This document shows, piece by piece, positions 1 to 5,217 of a stretch of DNA of 13,132 nt. Origin of the DNA: HGM13006 sp963649625 (GTDB lineage Bacteria; Bacillota; Clostridia; Oscillospirales; Oscillospiraceae). A model generated the notes under the pieces. It was not told the DNA's origin and made no database searches. It saw only the letters and a program-made list of their open reading frames with translations. The stretch is taken from contig CAVJIP010000191.1 in assembly GCA_963649625.1 (NCBI GenBank), positions 1-13,132 on the forward strand. Reading direction: 5' to 3'. Positions within the stretch are counted from its first letter, which is position 1. Every line of letters begins with the position of its first letter. A program made the translations under genes and the position numbers.

Positions 1-322
1 CAGCCAGGACAGCACATATTAGACACCATGCTGCCCAAATTTTCAGGTCGGAGTAGCTGCCAGCCATAGTAAAACCAAACAGTGCGCCAATTCCATTCAG
101 AACGATCAGTGCAATATTGCCACCCTTGCCGGTAGAGCTACGGGTTGCAATTGCCACAATTCCAGCTACCAGCAACATCACTGCAACAATCACGCCGGCG
201 CTACCACTGACCTCGCCGTTATCAGCCAGAGCATTCCCAATGCCAGCAGCGCAAGACTGAAACAAGACGAACATACACAGTACGATGGAGAGGATGCCAG
301 AGACAAGTTTCCAGGTCTTCAT
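1..322 (-). CDS. Small multi-pass membrane protein, hypothetical (C-terminus off window)
   Basis: Translated from ATG at 322-320, the protein begins MKTWKLVSGILSIVLCMFVL and stays open to the window edge (107 codons seen, no stop). The first 25 residues form a hydrophobic segment followed by FQSCAAG, which resembles a lipobox but may simply be a first membrane helix. A second hydrophobic stretch (about residues 43-60, VIVAVMLLVAGIVAIA) and a third (about 69-88) follow, then the start of a fourth. The start is well supported by an AAGGAGGAG ribosome site at about 330-338 and a consensus promoter just upstream. I recognise the general style of short hypothetical membrane proteins of Bacillota but cannot assign a function. 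Its base composition is less GC-rich than the housekeeping genes, so it may be cargo of the neighbouring mobile region. Existence of the gene is near certain; its role is unknown. Confidence 0.8.
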   Translation of the reverse strand, partial: MKTWKLVSGILSIVLCMFVLFQSCAAGIGNALADNGEVSGSAGVIVAVMLLVAGIVAIATRSSTGKGGNIALIVLNGIGALFGFTMAGSYSDLKIWAAWCLICAVLA

Positions 323-362
323 AGTAAACTCCTCCTTGATTTTTACGCCTTTCGGCTTAAAT

Positions 363-391
363 ACTATAGCAAGAATGAACGGAAAAGTCAA
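363..391 (-). promoter_or_regulatory. Sigma-A-type promoter for the 1-322 membrane protein
   Basis: On the minus strand there is a TTGACT -35 box (386-391) and a TATAGT -10 box (363-368), separated by exactly 17 bp. The promoter is one of the closest to consensus in the window and fires towards the gene starting at 322. The transcript would carry a small GCC-GAAA-GGC hairpin (347-356) before the AAGGAGGAG ribosome site. Confidence 0.8.
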
Positions 392-581
392 CATATTTAC
401 GAGTAATAATATAACCGAGTTACCGCTACTAGCCGGATTTCTCCGAATACTTCCCGGTGGACAGGAGGCTTTCGGCGTAGCCCTGGAGTTTACCCTGGTC
501 CCGGGGTCAAGCCGGTGAACCGTATCCAGGAGGTTCCGATCCTCTTCCGAAAGGGCGGGGGAGGCGGCGGAGCAAGACCTG

Positions 582-775
582 ATGACCATGTGGTATGTGG
601 TGGAGCGGGAGAAAAAATCTACAAGCTCCACGATGCGGAAACGGGGGAAACCACCCTCCCGGCGGCAAGGCCGGAGGAGAATGACCGGCTGACGGCCTGG
701 GACTGGCTGGGGCTGATGGGCACCATCGGGATGATGGGGTTTATCATCCTGAAGATGATTGCCAACATGATATGA
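582..775 (+). pseudogene. Small phage-type protein with C-terminal membrane helix, frameshifted
   Basis: ATG at 582 opens MTMWYVVEREKK in one frame and hits a stop early. The -1 frame then carries a coherent continuation, IYKLHDAETGETTLP..., ending in a hydrophobic segment (WLGLMGTIGMMGFIILKMIANMI) at 775. Adding one A to the six-A run at 612-617 joins both halves into one reading frame of about 64 residues, so I read this as a single-base deletion in a homopolymer. The alternative of an intact ORF starting at GTG 515 would give a glycine-run N-terminus with no plausible ribosome site. A TGATG overlap at 580-584 suggests the gene once followed another coding frame that ended at 582. The function is unknown; short proteins with one C-terminal helix of this style occur in gut Clostridia prophages (family-level impression only). 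Confidence 0.5.
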
Positions 776-790
776 AGGGGCAGAAAAAGG

Positions 791-823
791 GCCGCCCCGG
801 GAGCGGACACTCCCATGGGCGGC
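791..823 (-). terminator. Strong GC hairpin with T-run on the minus strand
   Basis: GCCGCCC (791-797) pairs with GGGCGGC (817-823), and inside it GGGAG (799-803) pairs with CTCCC (810-814). On the minus strand the stem is followed by CCTTTTTCTG, so it would work as an intrinsic terminator for leftward transcription such as that of hicB. On the plus strand it is flanked by A-runs and would not terminate. It occupies most of the gap between two broken phage genes. Confidence 0.5.
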
Positions 824-871
824 AAAGAAAAACATCCGGGGACAGTATAACAGAAAACAGGAGGAGTTGCA

Positions 872-969
872 ATGAAAACCCAAGCGATTATGAAATTGAG
901 CAGGGGGAAAAGCTGAAAAAGGCCCTGGGGGCCTTAGTAGAGCGACTGGGAGAGGCGGTGGAGGAATGA
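872..969 (+). pseudogene. Very short phage-type protein, frameshifted after codon 2
   Basis: A good ribosome site (AGGAGGAG, about 859-866) precedes ATG at 872, but that frame runs MKTQAIMKLSRGKS and stops. The -1 frame reads NPSDYEIEQGEKLKKALG...VEE, a typical charged helical small protein ending at the TGA at 967-969. Restoring one A in the run at 875-878 gives MKNPSDYEIEQGEKLKKALG in one frame of about 32 residues. The stop overlaps the next gene's start (ATGA at 966-969), which fits a formerly coupled phage operon. No function is recognised. Confidence 0.5.
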
Positions 970-1169
970 GATACCGGCGGGAGAAGCTGGTGGTGCTGGT
1001 GACGCCTATGACGGCCTATCACCTGCGGCAGATGGCCAAGCAGGGCACCCAGAAGGACGTGGGCCGGGCGGTGGACAAGCTGGTGCGGGACAGAATGGTG
1101 CTGCTTCGGCAGGCCATGGAGGCGGGAAGGCAGGGAAAGGGCCCCGGGGAGAACCGGGGCCGGGGTTAG
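966..1169 (+). CDS. Small basic phage-type hypothetical protein
   Basis: This is a 67-residue basic protein, MRYRREKLVVLVTPMTAYHL..., rich in Arg and Lys, with a predicted helical middle (MAKQGTQKDVGRAVDKLVRDRMV) and a Gly/Arg tail. It is coupled to the preceding broken gene by an ATGA overlap; the GGAGG beside the start is very close to the ATG, so coupling may matter more than direct initiation. The layout (short strand, beta-like VVLVTP, then helices) faintly recalls ribbon-helix-helix or phage accessory proteins, but I cannot assign a family. It converges with hicB, and the two stop codons overlap by 4 nt (1166-1169), so this stretch is probably original phage order. Confidence 0.55.
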   Translation: MRYRREKLVVLVTPMTAYHLRQMAKQGTQKDVGRAVDKLVRDRMVLLRQAMEAGRQGKGPGENRGRG

Positions 1170-1558
1170 GCCAGGGCCTGACGGAGGGCATCCTGGAGGA
1201 GCTTAGAGCAGTTAAGGCCCCGCTGGTCGGCCAGGTTTGCCAGCCAGGCCGGGAGAGACACGTTTTTTCGGACGGAGCGGGTGTCGGTCAGGGCCCGGTA
1301 GGCAATGGTGTCCACCCGAATCAGGGACAGGGTGTCCCCGGATTCGTGGGGGATTTGGGCCTGGGGGGTTGGGGCGGCGATGGTAAGGCCCTGATCCTCC
1401 GCAACCACCAGCCAGCCTCCGGCGGCATCGGTAATCTGCTCTATGGCATCCTCGATATTATCGCCGGTGGTGACACAACCGGGAAGATCCGGCACACGGG
1501 CATAAAGCTCCTGGCCGTCCGGGGTGGGGGTAAAGACTGCGGTATAGGTGTATTTCAT
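1166..1558 (-). CDS. hicB: HicB-family antitoxin, without a HicA partner
   Basis: The 130-residue protein opens MKYTYTAVFTPTPDGQELYA, followed by RVPDLPGCVTTGDNIEDAIEQITDAA. This is the classic HicB partially degraded RNase-H-like fold, in which a degenerate domain neutralises the HicA mRNA interferase. The C-terminal part (about residues 85-130, DTRSVRKNVSLPAWLANLADQRGLNCSKLLQDAL) matches the HicB helical DNA-binding segment used for autoregulation. Normally a hicA gene of about 60-80 codons lies directly upstream. Here nothing like it exists: immediately before the ATG (1558) the sequence becomes a phage tail-gene fragment on the opposite strand, with no ribosome site on the hicB side. The coding sequence itself is complete at both ends. 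It is probably a stranded antitoxin, possibly silent, left by a deletion. Family call is firm; activity is doubtful. Confidence 0.85.
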   Translation of the reverse strand: MKYTYTAVFTPTPDGQELYARVPDLPGCVTTGDNIEDAIEQITDAAGGWLVVAEDQGLTIAAPTPQAQIPHESGDTLSLIRVDTIAYRALTDTRSVRKNVSLPAWLANLADQRGLNCSKLLQDALRQALA

Positions 1559-1561
1559 GGT

Positions 1562-1695
1562 ATTTTATCGCCACCAACGGCGGCGCGCGGATGCAGGCCT
1601 TCGGCACCAGAGTGTTTATTGACAGCGAGGGGAAGACCTGCATCGATGGAGACCTGAAGGTGTCCGGCAGCGTCACCGAGTACGCCAACTTTTAA
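1562..1695 (+). pseudogene. 3' fragment of a phage tail/baseplate protein
   Basis: The plus strand from about 1562 reads YFIATNGGARMQAFGTRVFI, then DSEGKTCIDGDLKVSGSVTEYANF and a TAA at 1693-1695. The FIDSEGKTCIDGDLKVSGSV style is that of the C-terminal end of a phage minor tail or tail-spike protein, directly preceding the tail-fibre gene as in siphophage late operons. The 5' part is missing: upstream the frame runs into hicB on the opposite strand. The internal ATG at 1591 has no ribosome site. I read it as a headless fragment left by a deletion whose junction lies around 1558-1566. Confidence 0.55.
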
Positions 1696-1710
1696 GAAGG
1701 AGTGAGACCA

Positions 1711-2355
1711 TTGATACAGCAGGAATACAGACTGGACATGGTGCCGAGGGGACGGCCTCCGGTGATCCATGTGAGCCAATACGACAGCGAGAGCAGAGAT
1801 TTACAGTTTCGGCTCTATGGGGGAGGCCTTCTCTGGGAGGCGCCAACAGGGGCCACCGTGACCATTGACGGCACCAAGGCAGACGGCAAGAGCTTCTCCT
1901 ACATTGCCACCGCCTCCGGCTCCACGGTAACGGCTACGGTCACAGAGCAAATGACGGCGGCGGGAAGGGCGGCCTGCCAAATCACCGTCACCAAGGGAGA
2001 AACCGTGCTGGGCAGCACGAACTTTATTCTGGACGTGGAGCGGGCGGCCCTGCCGGAGGACGCAGATATGTCCAAAACGGACATTGCCAGCGTAGAAGCG
2101 GCAAAAACCCAGGCGATTGCCGCCAAGGAGGCCGCAGAGATGGCCCAGGAGAAAGCGGAGACAGCCCAGGGGAAAGCAGAGACGGCGGAATCCAATGCGG
2201 CCAGCTCCGCCACAGCGGCGGCAAATTCAGCGGCAAAGCTGGACACGCTACTTTACAACAACGCCGGGGCGCACAACTCGATTTATCGAGGTAAGAATCT
2301 CGGTACGAGCGTCACCTCGGCACAGTACGCCGCTATCTCGGCGGGTACATCTTGA
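1711..2355 (+). pseudogene. Phage baseplate/tail-fibre protein, C-terminally truncated
   Basis: The start is best placed at TTG 1711, giving MIQQEYRLDMVPRGRPPVIH: the GGAG at 1699-1702 lies 8 nt upstream, whereas an upstream GTG at 1702 overlaps that site. Residues 1 to about 115 form a beta-rich module (VSQYDSESRDLQFRLYGGGL, then TGATVTIDGTKADG) like the N-terminal domain of Gram-positive phage baseplate upper proteins. Residues about 125-185 are an Ala/Glu/Lys coiled stalk with repeated AETAQGKAETAES-type heptads. After it comes NNAGAHNSIYRGKNLGTSVT, the start of a receptor-tip domain that normally continues well beyond the point where this frame stops (GTS-stop at 2353-2355). The following bases belong to a different gene, so the tip is deleted. 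The protein may be expressed but could not make a complete fibre. Confidence 0.65.
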
Positions 2356-2648
2356 TGAGATTAATGCGGCGATTCGGGAACTGGAAAACGGCGAAACAAC
2401 CTTGGCTAATTGCTCCAAATTAGCTACGCTACACACTGTCCGAGACCACCTGACCGGCACGGATTATGCCCCATACTCCTATGTGGCGGCTCCTGCTGTG
2501 GATGTGACGGGAGATAGCGATTTTTGCCAACCATCTACGGGCGTGACAGCCAGGCCGTTATAGAGGTTATGGATGACCTCATGGAACGCTCAGGGTGGCG
2601 ATGCCGAAAGCGTATCGCAGCGTGATGGAGCGGCTAAAATCGATATAA
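2351..2648 (+). pseudogene. Late-phage accessory gene, headless and twice frameshifted
   Basis: From 2351 one frame reads LDEINAAIRELENGETTLAN, then CSKLATLHTVRDHLTGTDYA and on to GDSDF. One missing T in the five-T run at 2521-2525 breaks it. The next frame continues LPTIYGRDSQAVIEVMDDLM up to about 2586, where one missing A (ATGGAACGC for ATGGAAACGC) breaks it again. The third frame gives TLRVAMPKAYRSVMERLKSI and a stop at 2646-2648. Joined, they form about 99 residues with an N-terminal helical domain and a C-terminal helical domain around a proline/alanine linker. I recognise this as a conserved small protein next to tail-fibre and lysis genes in Clostridia phages; its function is unknown. 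The 5' end and start codon are gone, fused to the truncated tail fibre. Confidence 0.6.
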
Positions 2649-2650
2649 AA

Positions 2651-2677
2651 TAGAGTGAGGGGGATACCCTCACTCTA
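2651..2677. terminator. 11-bp perfect hairpin at the end of the prophage remnant
   Basis: TAGAGTGAGGG (2651-2661) pairs perfectly with CCCTCACTCTA (2667-2677) around a 5-nt loop, 3 nt after the stop of the last phage gene. On the minus strand it is followed by TTTTATA, on the plus strand by ACTTCTGCG. It is probably a late-operon terminator working on position and stem strength, and possibly bidirectional. Confidence 0.6.
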
Positions 2678-2682
2678 CTTCT

Positions 2683-2728
2683 GCGATCTCATCGCAACAA
2701 GTGCAAAAACGATCTCGTTTTTTTGCAC
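2683..2728. repeat. Two further hairpins between phage remnant and tRNA
   Basis: GCGAT-CTC-ATCGC (2683-2695) is a perfect 5-bp stem. GTGCAAAAACGA (2701-2712) pairs with TCGTTTTTTTGCAC (2715-2728) apart from two extra T residues. Both share the string CGATCTC. The second lies 6 nt beyond the 3' CCA end of tRNA-Arg and may serve as the tRNA terminator or be part of an old attachment region. Confidence 0.4.
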
Positions 2729-2734
2729 AAATGC

Positions 2735-2810
2735 TGGTACGCCAGAAGGGACTCGAACCCCCAACCCTCGGAACCGGAATCCGATGCTCTATCCATTGAG
2801 CCACTGGCGC
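2735..2810 (-). tRNA. tRNA-Arg (anticodon CCG)
   Basis: A full cloverleaf folds on the minus strand. The acceptor stem is GCGCCAG with CTGGCGT, the D stem GCTC/GAGC, and the anticodon stem TCGGA/TCCGA around loop TTCCGGT, which gives anticodon CCG. The T loop is TTCGAGT. Discriminator A and an encoded CCA end at 2735. It reads Arg codon CGG. The gene has its own promoter upstream, and its 3' end faces the prophage remnant, the usual arrangement for phage integration into a tRNA 3' end. Confidence 0.95.
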
Positions 2811-2830
2811 ATTTCTCATATGCGATAAAC

Positions 2831-2858
2831 ATTATACCACACATTGAGAAAAATGCAA
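2831..2858 (-). promoter_or_regulatory. tRNA-Arg promoter
   Basis: On the minus strand TTGCAT (2853-2858) and TATAAT (2831-2836) are 16 bp apart, and TGG directly before TATAAT makes an extended -10. It lies about 20 bp upstream of the tRNA 5' end. Confidence 0.75.
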
Positions 2859-2885
2859 GAGCGAATTTTGGAAAAACGCAATCTT

Positions 2886-3401
2886 TTACGTCTCCTGCGC
2901 CCCGGCGGGGCGGATGCCGCAGCTGATGCCCTGGATGGACTCATCGTTTTTGATCCAGTCCTCCACGTCCACCACCGTGTATTCCGTGGGAGTGTTGCGG
3001 ATAATGACCTGGGCAATGCCTGCGTTGATCACGTTCCTCCGGCACATGGAGCAGGAGGTGGTGTCCCGAAGCAGCTCCCCGGTGACGGCGTCCTTGCCGC
3101 AAAGATATAGGGTGCCGCCGATGCATTCGCTGCGGGCGGCGGAAATGATGGCGTTGGTCTCCGCATGGACGGAGCGGCACAGCTCATACCGCTCCCCGCT
3201 GGGAATGGCCAGCTGCTGCCGGACACAGTAGCCCAGCTCCGTACAGTTGACCCGGCCACGAGGGGCTCCGTTATAGCCTGTGGAAACGATTTCATCGTTC
3301 CGGACGATAATGGCCCCGTAGTGCCGCCGGAGGCAGGTGGAACGCTCCAGAACGGTTTGGGCAATGTCCAGGTAGTAGTTGATCTTGTCGATACGATCCA
3401 T
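2886..3401 (-). CDS. Deoxycytidylate (dCMP) deaminase family protein
   Basis: The 171-residue cytoplasmic zinc enzyme is predicted to deaminate dCMP to dUMP, feeding thymidylate synthesis. Zinc and catalytic residues are visible as H79-A80-E81 (in SVHAETNAI) and C117-S-M-C120; the common TPCPMC is TSCSMC here. The N-terminal YLDIAQTVLERSTCLRRHYGAIIVRND and the GYNGAPRG loop (43-50) are typical of the ComEB/dCMP-deaminase group rather than of riboflavin or tRNA deaminases. A GGAGGG site 6 nt before the ATG fixes the start. The gene begins 33 nt after the mgtE stop on the same strand, so both are probably cotranscribed. I see no convincing terminator before tRNA-Arg, and some read-through is possible. 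Length is normal for the family. Confidence 0.93.
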   Translation of the reverse strand: MDRIDKINYYLDIAQTVLERSTCLRRHYGAIIVRNDEIVSTGYNGAPRGRVNCTELGYCVRQQLAIPSGERYELCRSVHAETNAIISAARSECIGGTLYLCGKDAVTGELLRDTTSCSMCRRNVINAGIAQVIIRNTPTEYTVVDVEDWIKNDESIQGISCGIRPAGAQET

Positions 3402-3434
3402 AGGATTCCCTCCATGCCGCCGGTGGCGGAAAAA

Positions 3435-4841
3435 TTATGTCAGGTGAAACATCTCAATGAGTATCAGCCAGGTGAGCCCGTAGTAGACCACCACCGCCAC
3501 CAGGTCGTTGATGGTGGTGATCAGGGGGCCGGAGGCCACCGCCGGGTCAATATGAATCCGCTTAAAAAACATGGGGGTGATGGTACCAATCAACCCGGAG
3601 ACCATCATGGCCGTGACCAGGGCAATGCCGATACAGCCGGAGATGGCAAAGGCCATGGGGGCCGTCTGGCCCTTACCCACCATCAGGTAGACCCCAATCA
3701 GCCCGAAGGACAACAGCCCCAGCAGCAGACCATTTAGAAAGCCCACCTGCATTTCCCGGGGAACCAGCCGCAGCCGCTCCCTGGGCGGAATGGTCTCATC
3801 GGTAAGCACCCGGATGGTCACGGCCAGGGACTGGGTGCCCACGTTGCCGGCCATGTCCAGAATCAGGGACTGAAAGCAGATGATCAGGGGCAACTGGGCC
3901 ACCACCCCTTCAAATACCCCCACCACGCTGGACACCACCAGACCCAGGCCCAGCAGCACCACCAGCCAGGGCAGACGCTTTTCCACGCTTTTTCCCACGG
4001 ATTCCTTCAAATCGTTCTCCGCCGTCAGACCGGCCAGCCTGGCGTAGTCCTCTCCCATTTCCGCATCGGAGATTTCCAGCAAATCCTGGGCGGTGACAAT
4101 ACCCAAAATCCGGTTCTGGTGGTCCAGCACGGGAATGGAGTCCTCGGAATAGTCCTTTAACGTCTCAATGCAGTCCTCTACCAGCTCCTGGGCGTAAACA
4201 TAGGGGAAGGAGGTCACAGTCAGCTCCGTCACCGGGGTTTCCCCCTCCGCAATAATCAAATCCCGCAGAGGCAGGGCCCCATAGAAGGTGCGGGCCTTGT
4301 CCAGCACATAAATGGTGGAAATGTTGTCGTTTTCCCGGGCCTGCCGGGACAGGGAGATCATGGCCTCCTGGGCGGTGCTGTTGACCGGCACCTCGATATA
4401 GTCGGTGGTCATTTTGCTGCCGATTTCATCGTCTCCAAAGGAGGCGATCAGGGCAATGTCCTTCCGGGTCTCCGCATCCAGCAGATCCAGCAGCACGTCC
4501 CGCTTCTCCCGGCTCAGCTGCCGGAGCATGGTCACGGCATCGTCCGAGTCCATCCGGGAAATGACCTCCACCGCCCGGGTCACGTCCATCTCCGCCAGGA
4601 ACCGGCCCGCCTCCTGATCCAGGTAGGTAAAGACCTCCGCCAAAAATTCCGGGTTTAGCACCCGATAGAGCTTTTTTCGCTGCGGGGGCTGCAGCTCCGG
4701 CAGCACGGAGGCAATATCGTTTTCGTGATAATCCTCCAGCCGCTGCCGCAGCGCCAGAGGAGAGGCCCCGCTGCGGACAATGGAGAGGATCTCCTCCATA
4801 TGCTCATTCTGATGATCGTATACCGTCTCTTTTGTTTTCAT
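3435..4841 (-). CDS. mgtE: Magnesium channel/transporter MgtE
   Basis: Dimeric inner-membrane Mg2+ channel of about 468 residues, full family length. Residues about 20-135 are the helical MgtE_N superhelical domain and about 140-258 a CBS pair (GSKMTTDYIEVPVN, then IPVLDHQNRILGIVTAQDLL), which together sense cytosolic Mg2+ and close the pore. Residues about 285-465 form five membrane helices with the signature MAGNVGTQSLAV (about 331-342). The pore-helix aspartate follows ITTIND (about D447), matching the family's ion-selectivity Asp. The second of two tandem ATGs (4841) is preferred because AAGGAGGG (4846-4853) is only about 2 nt from the first but about 5 nt from the second. A long structured leader and its own promoter lie upstream. 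The dCMP deaminase gene follows, probably in the same transcript. Confidence 0.96.
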   Translation of the reverse strand: MKTKETVYDHQNEHMEEILSIVRSGASPLALRQRLEDYHENDIASVLPELQPPQRKKLYRVLNPEFLAEVFTYLDQEAGRFLAEMDVTRAVEVISRMDSDDAVTMLRQLSREKRDVLLDLLDAETRKDIALIASFGDDEIGSKMTTDYIEVPVNSTAQEAMISLSRQARENDNISTIYVLDKARTFYGALPLRDLIIAEGETPVTELTVTSFPYVYAQELVEDCIETLKDYSEDSIPVLDHQNRILGIVTAQDLLEISDAEMGEDYARLAGLTAENDLKESVGKSVEKRLPWLVVLLGLGLVVSSVVGVFEGVVAQLPLIICFQSLILDMAGNVGTQSLAVTIRVLTDETIPPRERLRLVPREMQVGFLNGLLLGLLSFGLIGVYLMVGKGQTAPMAFAISGCIGIALVTAMMVSGLIGTITPMFFKRIHIDPAVASGPLITTINDLVAVVVYYGLTWLILIEMFHLT

Positions 4842-4844
4842 CAT

Positions 4845-5090
4845 ACCCTCCTTGCTTTGCCTGCTAGGCAGATGGGGAGGAGCCCTGAAAACAGGCGCAA
4901 AAAGCCCACCGCCGATTCCCGCGGAAATTCAGGGCACGCTCCAAAGCGGCTCGTGTATGGGGAAAACAGGGCGATGGTATCAGCAGGGCCAAACGAAACA
5001 GACCCTGAAACCACAGCCCCATATTCGGCCATAACTGTCGCAGCCGTCCATTTCGTTCACCTCACAATCCGATATTCGGTCACTTGACCA
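4845..5090 (-). promoter_or_regulatory. Structured mgtE 5' leader, candidate cis-regulatory RNA
   Basis: The roughly 245-nt leader holds three copies of one pairing element. TTTCAGGGTC (5001-5010, minus strand) and TTCAGGGC (4882-4889) can each pair with the central GCCCTGAA (4928-4935), so the two stems exclude each other. Right after the last copy comes TCCTCCCC (4874-4881), complementary to the AAGGAGGG ribosome site (4846-4853), with a small TGCCT-AGC-AGGCA hairpin between them. Pairing of the last copy extends into TCC with GGA and would compete with this ribosome-site sequestration. A further AACGAAA/TTTCGTT pairing spans the small ORF. I looked for the conserved M-box (ykoK) riboswitch core and did not find it. 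That the leader senses Mg2+ is inference from the gene it controls. Confidence 0.4.
4980..5051 (-). CDS. Putative 23-codon leader peptide upstream of mgtE
   Basis: ATG at 5051 is preceded by GAGGTGA about 5 nt upstream and opens a 23-residue ORF, MDGCDSYGRIWG...VWPC, with four cysteines and two tryptophans, ending TGA at 4980-4982. It lies wholly inside the mgtE leader, downstream of a good promoter, and covers the first copy of the switching element described for the leader. Ribosome position on it could therefore decide which stem forms, as in the translated leaders of other Mg2+ transporter genes (mgtA and mgtC in enterics, known from literature), though those are proline-rich and this one is not. 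It may equally be chance; no homologue is recognised. Confidence 0.3.
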   Translation of the reverse strand: MDGCDSYGRIWGCGFRVCFVWPC

Positions 5091-5096
5091 CAGGTT

Positions 5097-5125
5097 ATTA
5101 TGACACTCCGGCGGAAAAAAATCAA
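5097..5125 (-). promoter_or_regulatory. mgtE promoter
   Basis: On the minus strand TTGATT (5120-5125) and CATAAT (5097-5102) are exactly 17 bp apart. Transcription would start near 5090, giving a leader of about 245 nt before mgtE. Confidence 0.6.
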
Positions 5126-5133
5126 CCCCTTTC

Positions 5134-5213
5134 CGGGACTTTTTTCCCGCCGGGGCCGGGGCAGCTTTGCCCCGCAGGCCGACAAGAGGGCCGCTTCCCC
5201 AAGGAAACGGCCC
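5134..5213 (-). terminator. Terminator cluster after the phospholipid operon
   Basis: Three hairpins follow the PAP2-family gene. GGGCCGTTTCC/GGAAGCGGCCC (5188-5213, minus strand; 11 bp with one G-U, TTGG loop) is followed by TCTTGTC. GGGGCA/TGCCCC is at 5158-5173 and CGGGA/TCCCG at 5134-5149. The first is the likely operon terminator. The cluster insulates the mgtE promoter at 5097-5125 from upstream transcription. Confidence 0.55.
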
Positions 5214-5217
5214 GCCC

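Noticed and set aside
285..518. Plus-strand ORF of 77 codons
   Set aside because: It starts antisense inside the 1-322 membrane gene and crosses its promoter; composition changes midway and no ribosome site is present.
580..640. Programmed -1 frameshift at the A-run near 612
   Set aside because: The codon phasing does not give a proper X-XXY-YYZ slippery heptamer, and three other single-base losses nearby point to decay.
4841..5032. 63-codon minus-strand ORF in the mgtE leader
   Set aside because: No ribosome site and it runs through the mgtE ribosome site into mgtE; better explained as leader RNA.
4845..5090. M-box (ykoK) Mg2+ riboswitch
   Set aside because: Expected upstream of mgtE, but the conserved core strings I know are absent; only a GTGAGGTGA-like string occurs, which instead serves as ribosome site of the small ORF.
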